The notes below the pieces were generated by a model. That model did no database searches, was not told the origin of the DNA, and saw nothing but the letters and a program-made list of their open reading frames with translations. The translations under genes were made by a program, and so were the position numbers. A stretch of DNA of 64,000 nucleotides from Streptomyces sp. NBC_01549 (lineage in GTDB: Bacteria; Actinomycetota; Actinomycetes; Streptomycetales; Streptomycetaceae), in the NCBI RefSeq assembly GCF_026339955.1, contig NZ_JAPEPW010000001.1:7337001-7401000 (forward strand), read 5' to 3'. Positions 51,928 to 59,559 of this stretch are shown piece after piece (within the stretch, counting starts at the first letter, position 1; each line of letters begins with the position of its first letter).

Positions 51928-54612
51928 ATGGTGAGCGTCATGGCTGGGATCGAGGAGAGCGGCCAGGGGGCGACCGTCGCATGGGTCGATCCCATGGGCG
52001 ACCCGTTTCTGCGCACGCGGTTCGCCCTGCCGACGAGGCCGGCCACGTTCCTGCGGCGGGAGCGGCTGGTCGGACACCTCGACCAGGCTCTGCTGACACC
52101 GTTAACGGTGGTCAACGGCGCGGCAGGGGCGGGGAAGACCCTGCTGGTCGCCGACTGGGTCACGGGGCTGGGGCGGCCGGTCGCCTGGTTCACCGCCGAC
52201 GCCGGGGATCAGCGGCCCGGAATGTTCTGGGCGTACGTGCTTCAGGCGCTGCGGGCCTCGGGCGTGCCGGTCCCCGGCGAGATCCGCTGTCCCGCCGACG
52301 CGAGCCGGGTGGACCGCAAGCTGCTGGCACGGCTCGCCGCCGAGCTCAGCGGACGCGACCGGCCCGCGCTCGTCGTGCTCGACGAATACGACCGCGTGAG
52401 CGCGCCGGAGATCGCGGAGCAGCTGGAGTTCGTCCTGCGTCATGCCGGACCGGGGATGCGCCTCATCCTCGTCACCCGCACCGAGCCGCTGCTGCCGGTG
52501 CACCGTTACCGGGCGGCCGGCGATCTGACGGAGATCCGGAACGCGGAACTGGCTTTCACGCCGGAGGAGGCGGCCTTACTCCTGGAGCTGCACGGCCTGC
52601 GCCTGCCCGCGCACGCCGTGGGGGCACTCGTGGATCGCACCGGGGGGTGGGCGGCCGGCCTGCGGCTGTGCGCCCTGGCCGCACGGGAGAGCCCGGATCC
52701 GCAGACGTATCTGAAGGAGTTCGAGGCAGGGCGGAGTACGGTCGCCGACTACCTCCTGGCCGAGGTGCTCAAGAGCCGAACGGCCGAGACGCAGGACCTC
52801 CTGCTGCGTGTCAGCGTCCTGGAGCGCCTCTGCCCCGGTCTGGCCGACGCGCTGACGGAGCGTACCGACGCCGAGCCCGTTCTGGCCCAGTTGCACCGCG
52901 AGAACGCGTTCGTCGAGGACCTCGGTCACTCGTGGTACCGCCTCCACCCCCTGTTCAGGGAGATCCTCCGGGCCCATCTGCGGGTGCGCTGTCCTGGGCT
53001 GGAGCCCGAACTCCACCGGCGGGCCGCCCGGTGGCTGCTGCGCTCCGGATCCCTCCCGGAGACGATCGTCCATGGCGCCGCCGCGGGCGACTGGGAGTTC
53101 ACGGCCGGTGCCTTCGTCGACGACCTGGCGATCGGGCAGCTCTTCACCGGGCTGCGCCGCGACGAGCTGACCGGGCTGTTCTCCCGGATGGGACCCGAGG
53201 CCACGAGCCCCGCGACCGACATCGTCCGAGCGGCCGGGGACCTGTCCCGGTGCGACCTCGACCGGGGCCTGGCCCGTCTGCACCACGCCGAGGCGAGGCT
53301 GGCCACGGACGTGCCCGACCCGGCCGACGACGCGCCCGGCCCGGCGGCGGCAATGCTGAGCTGTGCGCTGCTGGAAGCCCTGGCGGCCCGTATAGCCGGC
53401 TCCCTGGACCAGGCGGAAACGGCCGCGGAGGCGGCCGAGGAACTGAGACGGGTGGTTCCTGCCCACCTCTTGGAGCAGCATCCCGAACTCACCGCACTTC
53501 TGTTGACCCATCTGGGCTCGACGCGTCTGTGGGCCGGGCGCTTCGAGGGTGCGCGCACCGCGCTGTCCGCGGCGGCGGGATGTTCCGGCGGGGCCTCGAC
53601 GGCGCTTGTGCGAGAGGAGTCCTTGGGTCTCCTGGCGCTGATCGACTACCTGAACGGCTGGCTCGGCAGGGCGGAGCACAAGGCATCGGCGGCGGTGACC
53701 GATTCCGAGCGGTTCGGTCTGTGCGGGCCGTCCGGCTCGGGCATCGGGCGGCTGGTCCTGGCCGCCGTGGCTGTCGACCGCGACGAACTCGCTCAGGCCC
53801 GGGCCCTTCTCGACGAGGCGGTCGGCTCGCGCCTTGCGGTACGGGACCCGGTGACGGCCGCTGCCCGGTCCATGGTGACGGCACGTCTGCTGCTGGCTCG
53901 AGGCAAGACGCGAGCCGCCCTGGCAGCGGTGGATCCGGCGGTCGTCGCGGACGTGGCGTCACCCTGGGCGCGGGCTCATGCCGCCCTGGTCGCCTCCGTC
54001 GCGCACCTGGCCGAGGGCCGGCCGGACATGGCCGCCGAGGTGTTGCGACAGGTGACGGACGGCCAGCCGGCCTGTGTGGTGCAGGCGGCGCGGGCCCAGC
54101 TCGCGGCGGGCCGCCCCGGTGCCGCGCTCGACCTGCTCGACCGTCTGCGCACCGAGGGCGCGGCCGGTCCGGCGGTGACCGTGCGGGCCACGCTGGTACG
54201 CGCGCAGGCCGTATTGGAGGCCGGGGACTTCGCCGCCGCGGGCAAGCTTGTCGGCCAGGCGCTCCTGGAGGCCCGGCGTGAGCGACTGCGGCGCCCCTTC
54301 ATCGAGGCCGGACCGTGGATCCGACGCCTCCTGGGGACGGCGCCGCTGCGGCCACTGGCCGCGGGCTGGTTCACGACCGGCGAGCCGCCCCGGCCCGAGG
54401 CGCCCGCGCCGCTCGTCGTGCAGGAGTTGAGCGGACGCGAGCGCGACGTTCTCCAGCGACTGGCCCAGATGATGTCGACGGAGGAGATCGCGGCCGACCT
54501 CTGCGTGTCGGTGAACACGGTCAAGACCCACCTCAAGAGCGTCTACCGGAAACTGGCGGTGAACCGGCGCAACGAAGCGGTGCGCCGGGCGCGCGAGCTG
54601 CGGCTGCTGTGA
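51928..54612 (+). CDS. Large LuxR-family (LAL/MalT-like) transcriptional regulator
   Basis: 894 residues (ATG 51928; ATG 51940 also possible). The N-terminal STAND ATPase has the P-loop NGAAGAGKTLLVADW and Walker-B-like LVVLDEYDRVS, then RLILVTRTEPLLPVHRYR and a winged region (WYRLHPLFREILRAHLR) as in MalT. TPR-like helices occupy about 400-800. The C-terminal LuxR HTH is ELSGRERDVLQRLAQMM, STEEIAADLCVSVNTVKTHL, KSVYRKLAVNRRNEAVRRAR. A TTA codon at 52576 (residue 217) makes translation bldA-dependent. It heads a set of small stress-type genes that carry similar palindromes upstream and is their likely activator. Confidence 0.92.
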   Translation: MVSVMAGIEESGQGATVAWVDPMGDPFLRTRFALPTRPATFLRRERLVGHLDQALLTPLTVVNGAAGAGKTLLVADWVTGLGRPVAWFTADAGDQRPGMFWAYVLQALRASGVPVPGEIRCPADASRVDRKLLARLAAELSGRDRPALVVLDEYDRVSAPEIAEQLEFVLRHAGPGMRLILVTRTEPLLPVHRYRAAGDLTEIRNAELAFTPEEAALLLELHGLRLPAHAVGALVDRTGGWAAGLRLCALAARESPDPQTYLKEFEAGRSTVADYLLAEVLKSRTAETQDLLLRVSVLERLCPGLADALTERTDAEPVLAQLHRENAFVEDLGHSWYRLHPLFREILRAHLRVRCPGLEPELHRRAARWLLRSGSLPETIVHGAAAGDWEFTAGAFVDDLAIGQLFTGLRRDELTGLFSRMGPEATSPATDIVRAAGDLSRCDLDRGLARLHHAEARLATDVPDPADDAPGPAAAMLSCALLEALAARIAGSLDQAETAAEAAEELRRVVPAHLLEQHPELTALLLTHLGSTRLWAGRFEGARTALSAAAGCSGGASTALVREESLGLLALIDYLNGWLGRAEHKASAAVTDSERFGLCGPSGSGIGRLVLAAVAVDRDELAQARALLDEAVGSRLAVRDPVTAAARSMVTARLLLARGKTRAALAAVDPAVVADVASPWARAHAALVASVAHLAEGRPDMAAEVLRQVTDGQPACVVQAARAQLAAGRPGAALDLLDRLRTEGAAGPAVTVRATLVRAQAVLEAGDFAAAGKLVGQALLEARRERLRRPFIEAGPWIRRLLGTAPLRPLAAGWFTTGEPPRPEAPAPLVVQELSGRERDVLQRLAQMMSTEEIAADLCVSVNTVKTHLKSVYRKLAVNRRNEAVRRARELRLL

Positions 54613-54630
54613 GCCCGTGCCGGTGAGCAC

Positions 54631-54651
54631 CCTCGCCCGTCACGGGTGAGG
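54631..54651. promoter_or_regulatory. Palindrome A (CCTCGCCC-N5-GGGTGAGG)
   Basis: CCTCGCCC and GGGTGAGG, one mismatch, with 5-nt spacer GTCAC. It lies 19 bp past the LAL stop and 222 bp before the next start. It could be an operator or a terminator hairpin; similar elements occur at 55644 and 56445. Confidence 0.45.
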
Positions 54652-54872
54652 CGCGGGGCGAACCGTTCGGATGCGATAGGAGTGGCGGCCGAGCATGCGG
54701 GCCGCTGCCCGGCCGGATCGACGGCTGCCCGGGCCGACTCGGTGCCCGGAACCCGTCCTTCACCGTGCTGGGCCACCTGCCGACCGGACGGGCGGGTCGT
54801 CCGAAGCATCCCGAATCGGGCGATGCTGCCGATGCCCTGGGCCCGGTGCGCTGAATCGGAGAGAAGGCCCTG

Positions 54873-55391
54873 ATGTCCCGGACCGAACCTGCCGCGGCCT
54901 CGGCGGCCGACGCCGACCACCGGGCACAAGCCGACTACACCGGTGGTGTCTACGGGTCCATGCTCGCCGCATCGGTGGTGATCGGCACCGGCACGCTGGG
55001 CTCGTTCCCCCACCTGGAGCTCGCGGTGCTGCTGTTGGGCACCGGTGTGGCGTTCTGGATCGCGCATGTGCACGCGCAGCTGTTCGGGGCGCGTCTGGCG
55101 CGGCAGTCCCTGGACCGGCGGACCGTCATCGAGGTGTGCCGCGCGGAGTGGCCGATCGTCAAGGCCGCCGTCCCGCCGACCGTGGCCGTGGCCGTCAGCC
55201 CACTCCTGGGCCTCGGCCTGCAGGGCACCTTCTGGCTGGCGCTCGCCGTCGCCGTGGCCGGGCAGGTGGGCTGGTCGGCGGCCGCGGCACGTCGTGCCGG
55301 GGCCTCCTGGTCCCTCACGGCCGTCACTGCCTTGATCAATCTGCTGCTCGGCCTGCTGATCATCTCGTTCAAGGTCTTCCTGACCCATTGA
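54873..55391 (+). CDS. Integral membrane protein, four or five helices
   Basis: 172 residues behind GAGAGAAGG. After a polar N-terminus (RTEPAAASAADADHRAQADY) come hydrophobic segments GSMLAASVVIGTGTLGSF, ELAVLLLGTGVAFWIAHVHA, AAVPPTVAVAVSPLLGLGL, TFWLALAVAVAGQVGW and ALINLLLGLLIISFKVFL. WIAHVHAQLFGARLARQS has paired His. No recognised family. It follows the LAL regulator with palindrome A between them, so it may belong to its regulon. Confidence 0.7.
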   Translation: MSRTEPAAASAADADHRAQADYTGGVYGSMLAASVVIGTGTLGSFPHLELAVLLLGTGVAFWIAHVHAQLFGARLARQSLDRRTVIEVCRAEWPIVKAAVPPTVAVAVSPLLGLGLQGTFWLALAVAVAGQVGWSAAAARRAGASWSLTAVTALINLLLGLLIISFKVFLTH

Positions 55392-55413
55392 ATCGCGCCC
55401 ATGGGAGCAGCTC

Positions 55414-55611
55414 ATGCGCTACGAGATCCGTGTCGACGGACATATGTCGGAGACGCTGACCAAGGCGTTTCCGGAGATGGATCACGTGGTGATGTCCGGT
55501 CAGACCGTCCTGTTCGGCCCCGTCGTCGACGAGGCACAGCTGTACGGGCTGCTGGCCCGCTGCCAGTCGCTGGGACTGCACATCGTGGAGATGCGCCGAC
55601 TACCGGAGTGA
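55414..55611 (+). CDS. Small conserved-type protein
   Basis: 65 residues, GGGAGCAGCTC before ATG 55414. MRYEIRVDGHMSETLTKAFP, EMDHVVMSGQTVLFGPVVDE, AQLYGLLARCQSLGLHIVEM: a beta-alpha-beta pattern of a small ferredoxin-like or ACT-like domain. It lies 22 bp after the membrane-protein gene and is probably cotranscribed. Proteins of this type occur beside LAL/stress genes in streptomycetes, as far as I recall. Confidence 0.65.
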   Translation: MRYEIRVDGHMSETLTKAFPEMDHVVMSGQTVLFGPVVDEAQLYGLLARCQSLGLHIVEMRRLPE

Positions 55612-55643
55612 CCGGACGTACGCCGTCCCCGGGATACGGACGA

Positions 55644-55660
55644 TCACCCGCCGGGGGTGA
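55644..55660. promoter_or_regulatory. Palindrome B (TCACCC-N5-GGGTGA)
   Basis: TCACCC (55644-55649), spacer GCCGG, GGGTGA (55655-55660), 32 bp past the small-protein stop and 103 bp before the HdeD-type gene. Same half-sites and spacer length as the elements at 54631 and 56445. Confidence 0.45.
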
Positions 55661-55762
55661 CCCGGCAGCCGACGGCGTGCGGGACGCTGACCCGGTGACA
55701 TCCCCGCACACCGTCCCGTCGGCGGTCCGGCGACGACCCGCTCGACCGCGTGAGGAGGAGCC

Positions 55763-56425
55763 ATGACCCAGTCGCGTGGTCCGGCACCAGGTACCGAACC
55801 GGGGCCCAGGCCCGAGGGGGCGGCCTCCGCGCCACCCGCCGACCCCGAGGAACTGCTGTCGGGACTCGGCCGCTCATGGACCTGGATCCTGGGTTCGGCG
55901 ATCTCGACGCTGGTGCCGGGCGTCCTGGTCCTGGTGTGGCCGGAGGAGACCCTGCACATTCTCGCGGTACTCATCGGTCTGTATCTGATCGTGACCGGGG
56001 CGTTCCGCTTCGTGGCGCTCTTCGGCCGGCAGGGGCACGGCGAGCGGCTCCCCGGGCTGCTGGTTTCGGTGCTGTTCGTCCTGGCGGGGGTGCTGTGCCT
56101 GAGGAACCCGCTGCAGACCATCGCCGCGCTCTCGCTGATCGTCGGCGTCGTCTGGCTCGTGTCCGGCATGTTGACCGCCTACACGGCCATGGCCATGACG
56201 GACCTCCCGCACCGTGGCGTCGTCTTCTGCGCAGCGGCGCTCGGCATCGTCGCGGGGGTCGTGGTGCTGGCCCTGCCGACCGAGTCCGCCCGTGCCCTGA
56301 CCCGGCTGCTCGGCCTCTGGCTCGTGCTGCTCGGCCTGATCGAACTCGTCCTCGCCTTCGCCTGGCGGGCCGCACTCCGCCGCGCACGCGCGGTGGACCC
56401 GTACGGCTCCGCCCAGCCGCGCTGA
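55763..56425 (+). CDS. HdeD-family (DUF308) membrane protein
   Basis: 220 residues with TGAGGAGGAG before the ATG. Six hydrophobic helices arranged as three pairs: WTWILGSAISTLVPGVLVLV, TLHILAVLIGLYLIVTGAFR, LLVSVLFVLAGVLCLRNP, TIAALSLIVGVVWLVSGML, VVFCAAALGIVAGVVVLALP and LLGLWLVLLGLIELVLAFAW. The repeated 'G-W-P-E-T' turn (VWPEETLHI, RNPLQTIAA, ALPTESARA) is the HdeD/DUF308 signature. Such proteins are linked to acid or general stress tolerance. Confidence 0.85.
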   Translation: MTQSRGPAPGTEPGPRPEGAASAPPADPEELLSGLGRSWTWILGSAISTLVPGVLVLVWPEETLHILAVLIGLYLIVTGAFRFVALFGRQGHGERLPGLLVSVLFVLAGVLCLRNPLQTIAALSLIVGVVWLVSGMLTAYTAMAMTDLPHRGVVFCAAALGIVAGVVVLALPTESARALTRLLGLWLVLLGLIELVLAFAWRAALRRARAVDPYGSAQPR

Positions 56426-56444
56426 GACCGCGCACGAACGCTCA

Positions 56445-56465
56445 CCTCACCCGCCTCGGGTGAGG
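56445..56465. promoter_or_regulatory. Palindrome C (CCTCACCC-N5-GGGTGAGG)
   Basis: Perfect 8-bp half-sites with spacer GCCTC, 20 bp past the HdeD-type stop and 77 bp before the SHOCT gene. It is the best of the three similar elements in 54.6-56.5 kb. Confidence 0.5.
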
Positions 56466-56541
56466 CTGCACGACCCTTGCCGTGCGCATGGTGAAACGGC
56501 AGGCACGACCGCCGGGCGAACGCCCGGAATGGAGGAGTGAC

Positions 56542-56997
56542 ATGAGCACACAGATGTACCTGGCGTACGACTACCCGCTGCTGAGCGTCTTCTGGAGCAT
56601 GCTGTGGTTCTTCCTGTGGATCATGTGGTTCATCCTGCTCTTCCGGATCATCGTCGACATCTTCCGTGACGACGAGCTGAGCGGTTGGGCCAAGGCCGGC
56701 TGGCTCCTGTTCGTCATCCTCCTGCCCTTCCTGGGTGTCCTCGTCTACGTGATCGCCCGAGGCAAGAACATGGGTCGCCGAGAGGTGAACCAGGCCCGCG
56801 CGCAGCAGGAGGCCTTCGACTCCTACATCCGGCAGGCGGCGGGCGGCGGAATCAGCAGTGTCGACGAACTCGCCAAGCTGTCCGAGATCCGGGCCCGCGG
56901 CGACATCACGGACGACGAGTTCCGCAGGGCCAAGGAACTCGTCCTGAGCGGTCACGGTCCGTCCAGCGGCTCGGGCACCGCCACCTCCGGCCACTGA
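56542..56997 (+). CDS. SHOCT-domain membrane protein with PLDc_N-like helices
   Basis: 151 residues after GGAGGAGTGAC. Two N-terminal helices (FWSMLWFFLWIMWFILLFRI and AGWLLFVILLPFLGVLVYVI, with DDELSGWAKAGW between) form the PLDc_N-type membrane part. The C-terminal SHOCT motif reads SSVDELAKLSEIRARGDITD then DEFRRAKELVLSG. SHOCT segments are thought to mediate oligomerisation or ligand binding; members are common in Streptomyces stress islands. Its start lies 77 bp after palindrome C. Confidence 0.85.
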   Translation: MSTQMYLAYDYPLLSVFWSMLWFFLWIMWFILLFRIIVDIFRDDELSGWAKAGWLLFVILLPFLGVLVYVIARGKNMGRREVNQARAQQEAFDSYIRQAAGGGISSVDELAKLSEIRARGDITDDEFRRAKELVLSGHGPSSGSGTATSGH

Positions 56998-57043
56998 GCG
57001 CCGGACGAGACGACGCCGGGCAGCACGATGACGGCGGGTTCGC

Positions 57044-59362
57044 TCACAGTGCGAGGGTGAACCAGGTGGTCTTGCCGTCGTCGGTGGGCCGTACACCCCA
57101 GTTGTCGGCGAGCGCGCGGACGAGGATCAGCCCGCGCCCGGATTCGTCGTCGTCGGCCGCGAAGCGGGGTTGGGGCAACTGCGGGCTGTGGTCGCCGACT
57201 TCGACGGTGAGATCCGTGGTCGTCCGGCACAGGTGCAGCCCGATGGGGCCCTGGGCGTGTTGGACGGCGTTGGTGAGGACTTCGGACAGCAGCAGCCGCG
57301 CGTCGTCGGCTCTTGTGGTGCAGCCCCAGGAGGTGAGGGCCTTGCTGAGGAAGGCCCGGCCCTCGGGGACGGAGTCGGGGACCGCCGGAAGGTCGACGGT
57401 GACGGCGGCCAGAGGCGCGTCGGGCAGCCGGGTCAGCAGCAGGGTGACGTCGTCGTTGTGACCTTCGGCGTCCGGCAGCAAGGTGGTCAGGAGGTGGTCG
57501 GCGGCCACTTCCAGGTCGGGAGCGGTGGTGAACAGCTCGCTCAGTGTGGTGGTGAGCCGGCAGAGCTGGTCCTCGATGTCGCTGCCGGGGGTTTCGATCA
57601 GCCCGTCGGTGTAGAGCACGAGGGTGGCGCCGGGCGGCATGACCGCGCTGCACTGCTGGTAGAGGACACCGCCCACGCCGAGGGGCGCGTTGACGGGCGC
57701 GGGCAACGCACGGGCGCCCTCGCCCGAAGTGGCCACCAGAGTGGGCAGATGTCCGGCGGAGCAGATCGTCACCTCGCCAGCGTCGGCCGCGATCACCAGG
57801 TAGCAGCAGGTGACCAGTTGGTCCGGGACGTCGAGGTCGGCGACGGCGGCGTCGAGGGCCTGCATGAGCTGGCGCGGCTGCATTCCGGTCTTGGCCAGGG
57901 CGTGCGCGGCGGAACGCAACTGGCCCATGACGGCGGCGGCTTCCAGCCCGCGTCCCATCACGTCGCCGATCAGGACGCCGACGCGGCCGGCACCCAGCGG
58001 GACCAGGTCGAACCAGTCTCCGCCCACCCCGGCGCCCTGGGTGGCGGGCCGGTAGCGGCTGGCGGTCGTGAGACCGGGGATGGCGGGCGGAGTGCCCATC
58101 AGACTGCGCTGCAAGGTCAGGGCGATGTGCCGTTGTTGTTCGTACAGGACAGTCAGCTCGGCTTCGGCCCGCTTGCGATCGCTGATGTCGCGGACGATGG
58201 CACACGCGCCGATGACCTTGCCGTCGGGGGCGCGGGTGGGCCACAGCGTGATGTCGACGTCGAGCAAGTCGCCGTACCGGGTGACCCGTAGTGTCTCGAA
58301 GTGCTCGACCTTCTCCCCGTCGCGCAACTGGTTCATCAGGGCGTCGATCTCGTGGCTGCAGTCGGGCGGGGCCAGGAGGGACACGTGCCGGCCCATGACC
58401 TGGGTCCGCGTGTATCCGTAGAGGCGTTGGGCGGCGGCGTTCCAGTAGGTGATGTGGCCGTCGAGGGTCTTGGCGAGGATCGCGTCCTGGGAGGACTCCA
58501 CGAGCGCGGCCAGCTCGTTGATGCGTTCTTCGGCGGCCTTGCGGTCGCTGACGTCGCGGACGGCGGCGGAGACGAGGAGGCCGTCGGTGGTCTCCAGGGG
58601 GCTGAGGCTGATCTCGACGGGGAACTCGGTGCCGTTCTTGCGCAGGCCGTGCAGTTCGAGACCGGCGCCCATGGGGCGTACCTGGCGGTTGTCGGCGTAG
58701 CTGGTGCGGTGCGCGGTGTGGTGGGCTCGGAAGCGGTCGGGTACCAGTAAGTCCACTGAGCGGCCGAGGAGTTCCTTACGGCCGTAGCCGAAGAGCGCCT
58801 CGGTCTGGGCGTTGACGAGTCTGATCGTCCCGGTGTCGTCCACGATCACCATGGCGTCCGGCGCCGCCTCCAGCAATCCCCGGAACCGTTCTTCGGCGGC
58901 CTTGCGGTCGCTGACGTCGCGGACGGCGGCGGAGACGAGGAGGCCGTCGGTGGTCTCCAGGGGGCTGAGGCTGATCTCGACGGGGAACTCGGTGCCGTTC
59001 TTGCGCAGGCCGTGCAGTTCGAGACCGGCGCCCATGGGGCGTACCTGGCGGTTGTCGGCGTAGCTGGTGCGGTGCGCGGTGTGGTGGGCTCGGAAGCGGT
59101 CGGGTACCAGTAAGTCCACTGAGCGGCCGAGGAGTTCCTTACGGCCGTAGCCGAAGAGCGCCTCGGTCTGGGCGTTGACGAGTCTGATCGTCCCGGTGTC
59201 GTCCACGATGATCATGGCGTCGGGTGCCGCTTCGAGGAGCCCCCGAAATCTGTCCTCGGCGCCTCCCGAACCGGTGGCGCACTCCCCGGCACAGCAGGCC
59301 ACCGCAGCGCAGCCCGAGACTGAGTTCGGTGCGGCCGAAGCCGTGCTGATCGTCTCTCCCAC
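57044..59362 (-). CDS. PAS-PAS-PAS sensor phosphatase with SpoIIE and anti-sigma-kinase-like ATPase domains
   Basis: 772 residues from GTG 59362. Three PAS domains (about 37-158, 159-279 and 280-400); the first two are almost identical (APDAMIIVDDTGTIRLVNA versus APDAMVIVDD...). Then a PP2C/SpoIIE phosphatase (GAGVGGDWFDLVPLGAG, IGDVMGRGLEAAAVMGQL, LYTDGLIETPG, NDDVTLLLTRL) and a C-terminal HATPase_c of the RsbW/SpoIIAB kind (LLLSEVLTNAVQHAQG, GRGLILVRALADNWGV). Such proteins control sigma-factor/anti-sigma partner switching. Two TTA codons, one in each duplicated PAS (58750-58748 and 59113-59111), imply bldA control. It faces a second phosphatase of similar build. Confidence 0.92.
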   Translation of the reverse strand: MGETISTASAAPNSVSGCAAVACCAGECATGSGGAEDRFRGLLEAAPDAMIIVDDTGTIRLVNAQTEALFGYGRKELLGRSVDLLVPDRFRAHHTAHRTSYADNRQVRPMGAGLELHGLRKNGTEFPVEISLSPLETTDGLLVSAAVRDVSDRKAAEERFRGLLEAAPDAMVIVDDTGTIRLVNAQTEALFGYGRKELLGRSVDLLVPDRFRAHHTAHRTSYADNRQVRPMGAGLELHGLRKNGTEFPVEISLSPLETTDGLLVSAAVRDVSDRKAAEERINELAALVESSQDAILAKTLDGHITYWNAAAQRLYGYTRTQVMGRHVSLLAPPDCSHEIDALMNQLRDGEKVEHFETLRVTRYGDLLDVDITLWPTRAPDGKVIGACAIVRDISDRKRAEAELTVLYEQQRHIALTLQRSLMGTPPAIPGLTTASRYRPATQGAGVGGDWFDLVPLGAGRVGVLIGDVMGRGLEAAAVMGQLRSAAHALAKTGMQPRQLMQALDAAVADLDVPDQLVTCCYLVIAADAGEVTICSAGHLPTLVATSGEGARALPAPVNAPLGVGGVLYQQCSAVMPPGATLVLYTDGLIETPGSDIEDQLCRLTTTLSELFTTAPDLEVAADHLLTTLLPDAEGHNDDVTLLLTRLPDAPLAAVTVDLPAVPDSVPEGRAFLSKALTSWGCTTRADDARLLLSEVLTNAVQHAQGPIGLHLCRTTTDLTVEVGDHSPQLPQPRFAADDDESGRGLILVRALADNWGVRPTDDGKTTWFTLAL
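58524..59209. repeat. Tandem 323-bp identical repeat, period 363
   Basis: 58524-58846 and 58887-59209 are identical base for base, separated by a diverged 40-bp linker. They encode the first and second PAS domains of the phosphatase gene. Such identity in a high-GC genome means a recent duplication or gene conversion. Confidence 0.95.
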
Positions 59363-59559
59363 GTTCGCCGCCCCCCACGGACCCGCTGCATGGGGTCGCT
59401 CGGGCCATCTCAGCGCACTTGGGCCACGATCACTCGGGCATGTCTCATTCTGGCCGCACTGCGGTCGATCGTGTCTGCCGTGAGCGCGGGCAACGTCCGA
59501 CTACAGACATCTTCGGTCGTGAGTCGCCCCGCCGGCGTGCATCGCGTTCGGCGAGCGGA

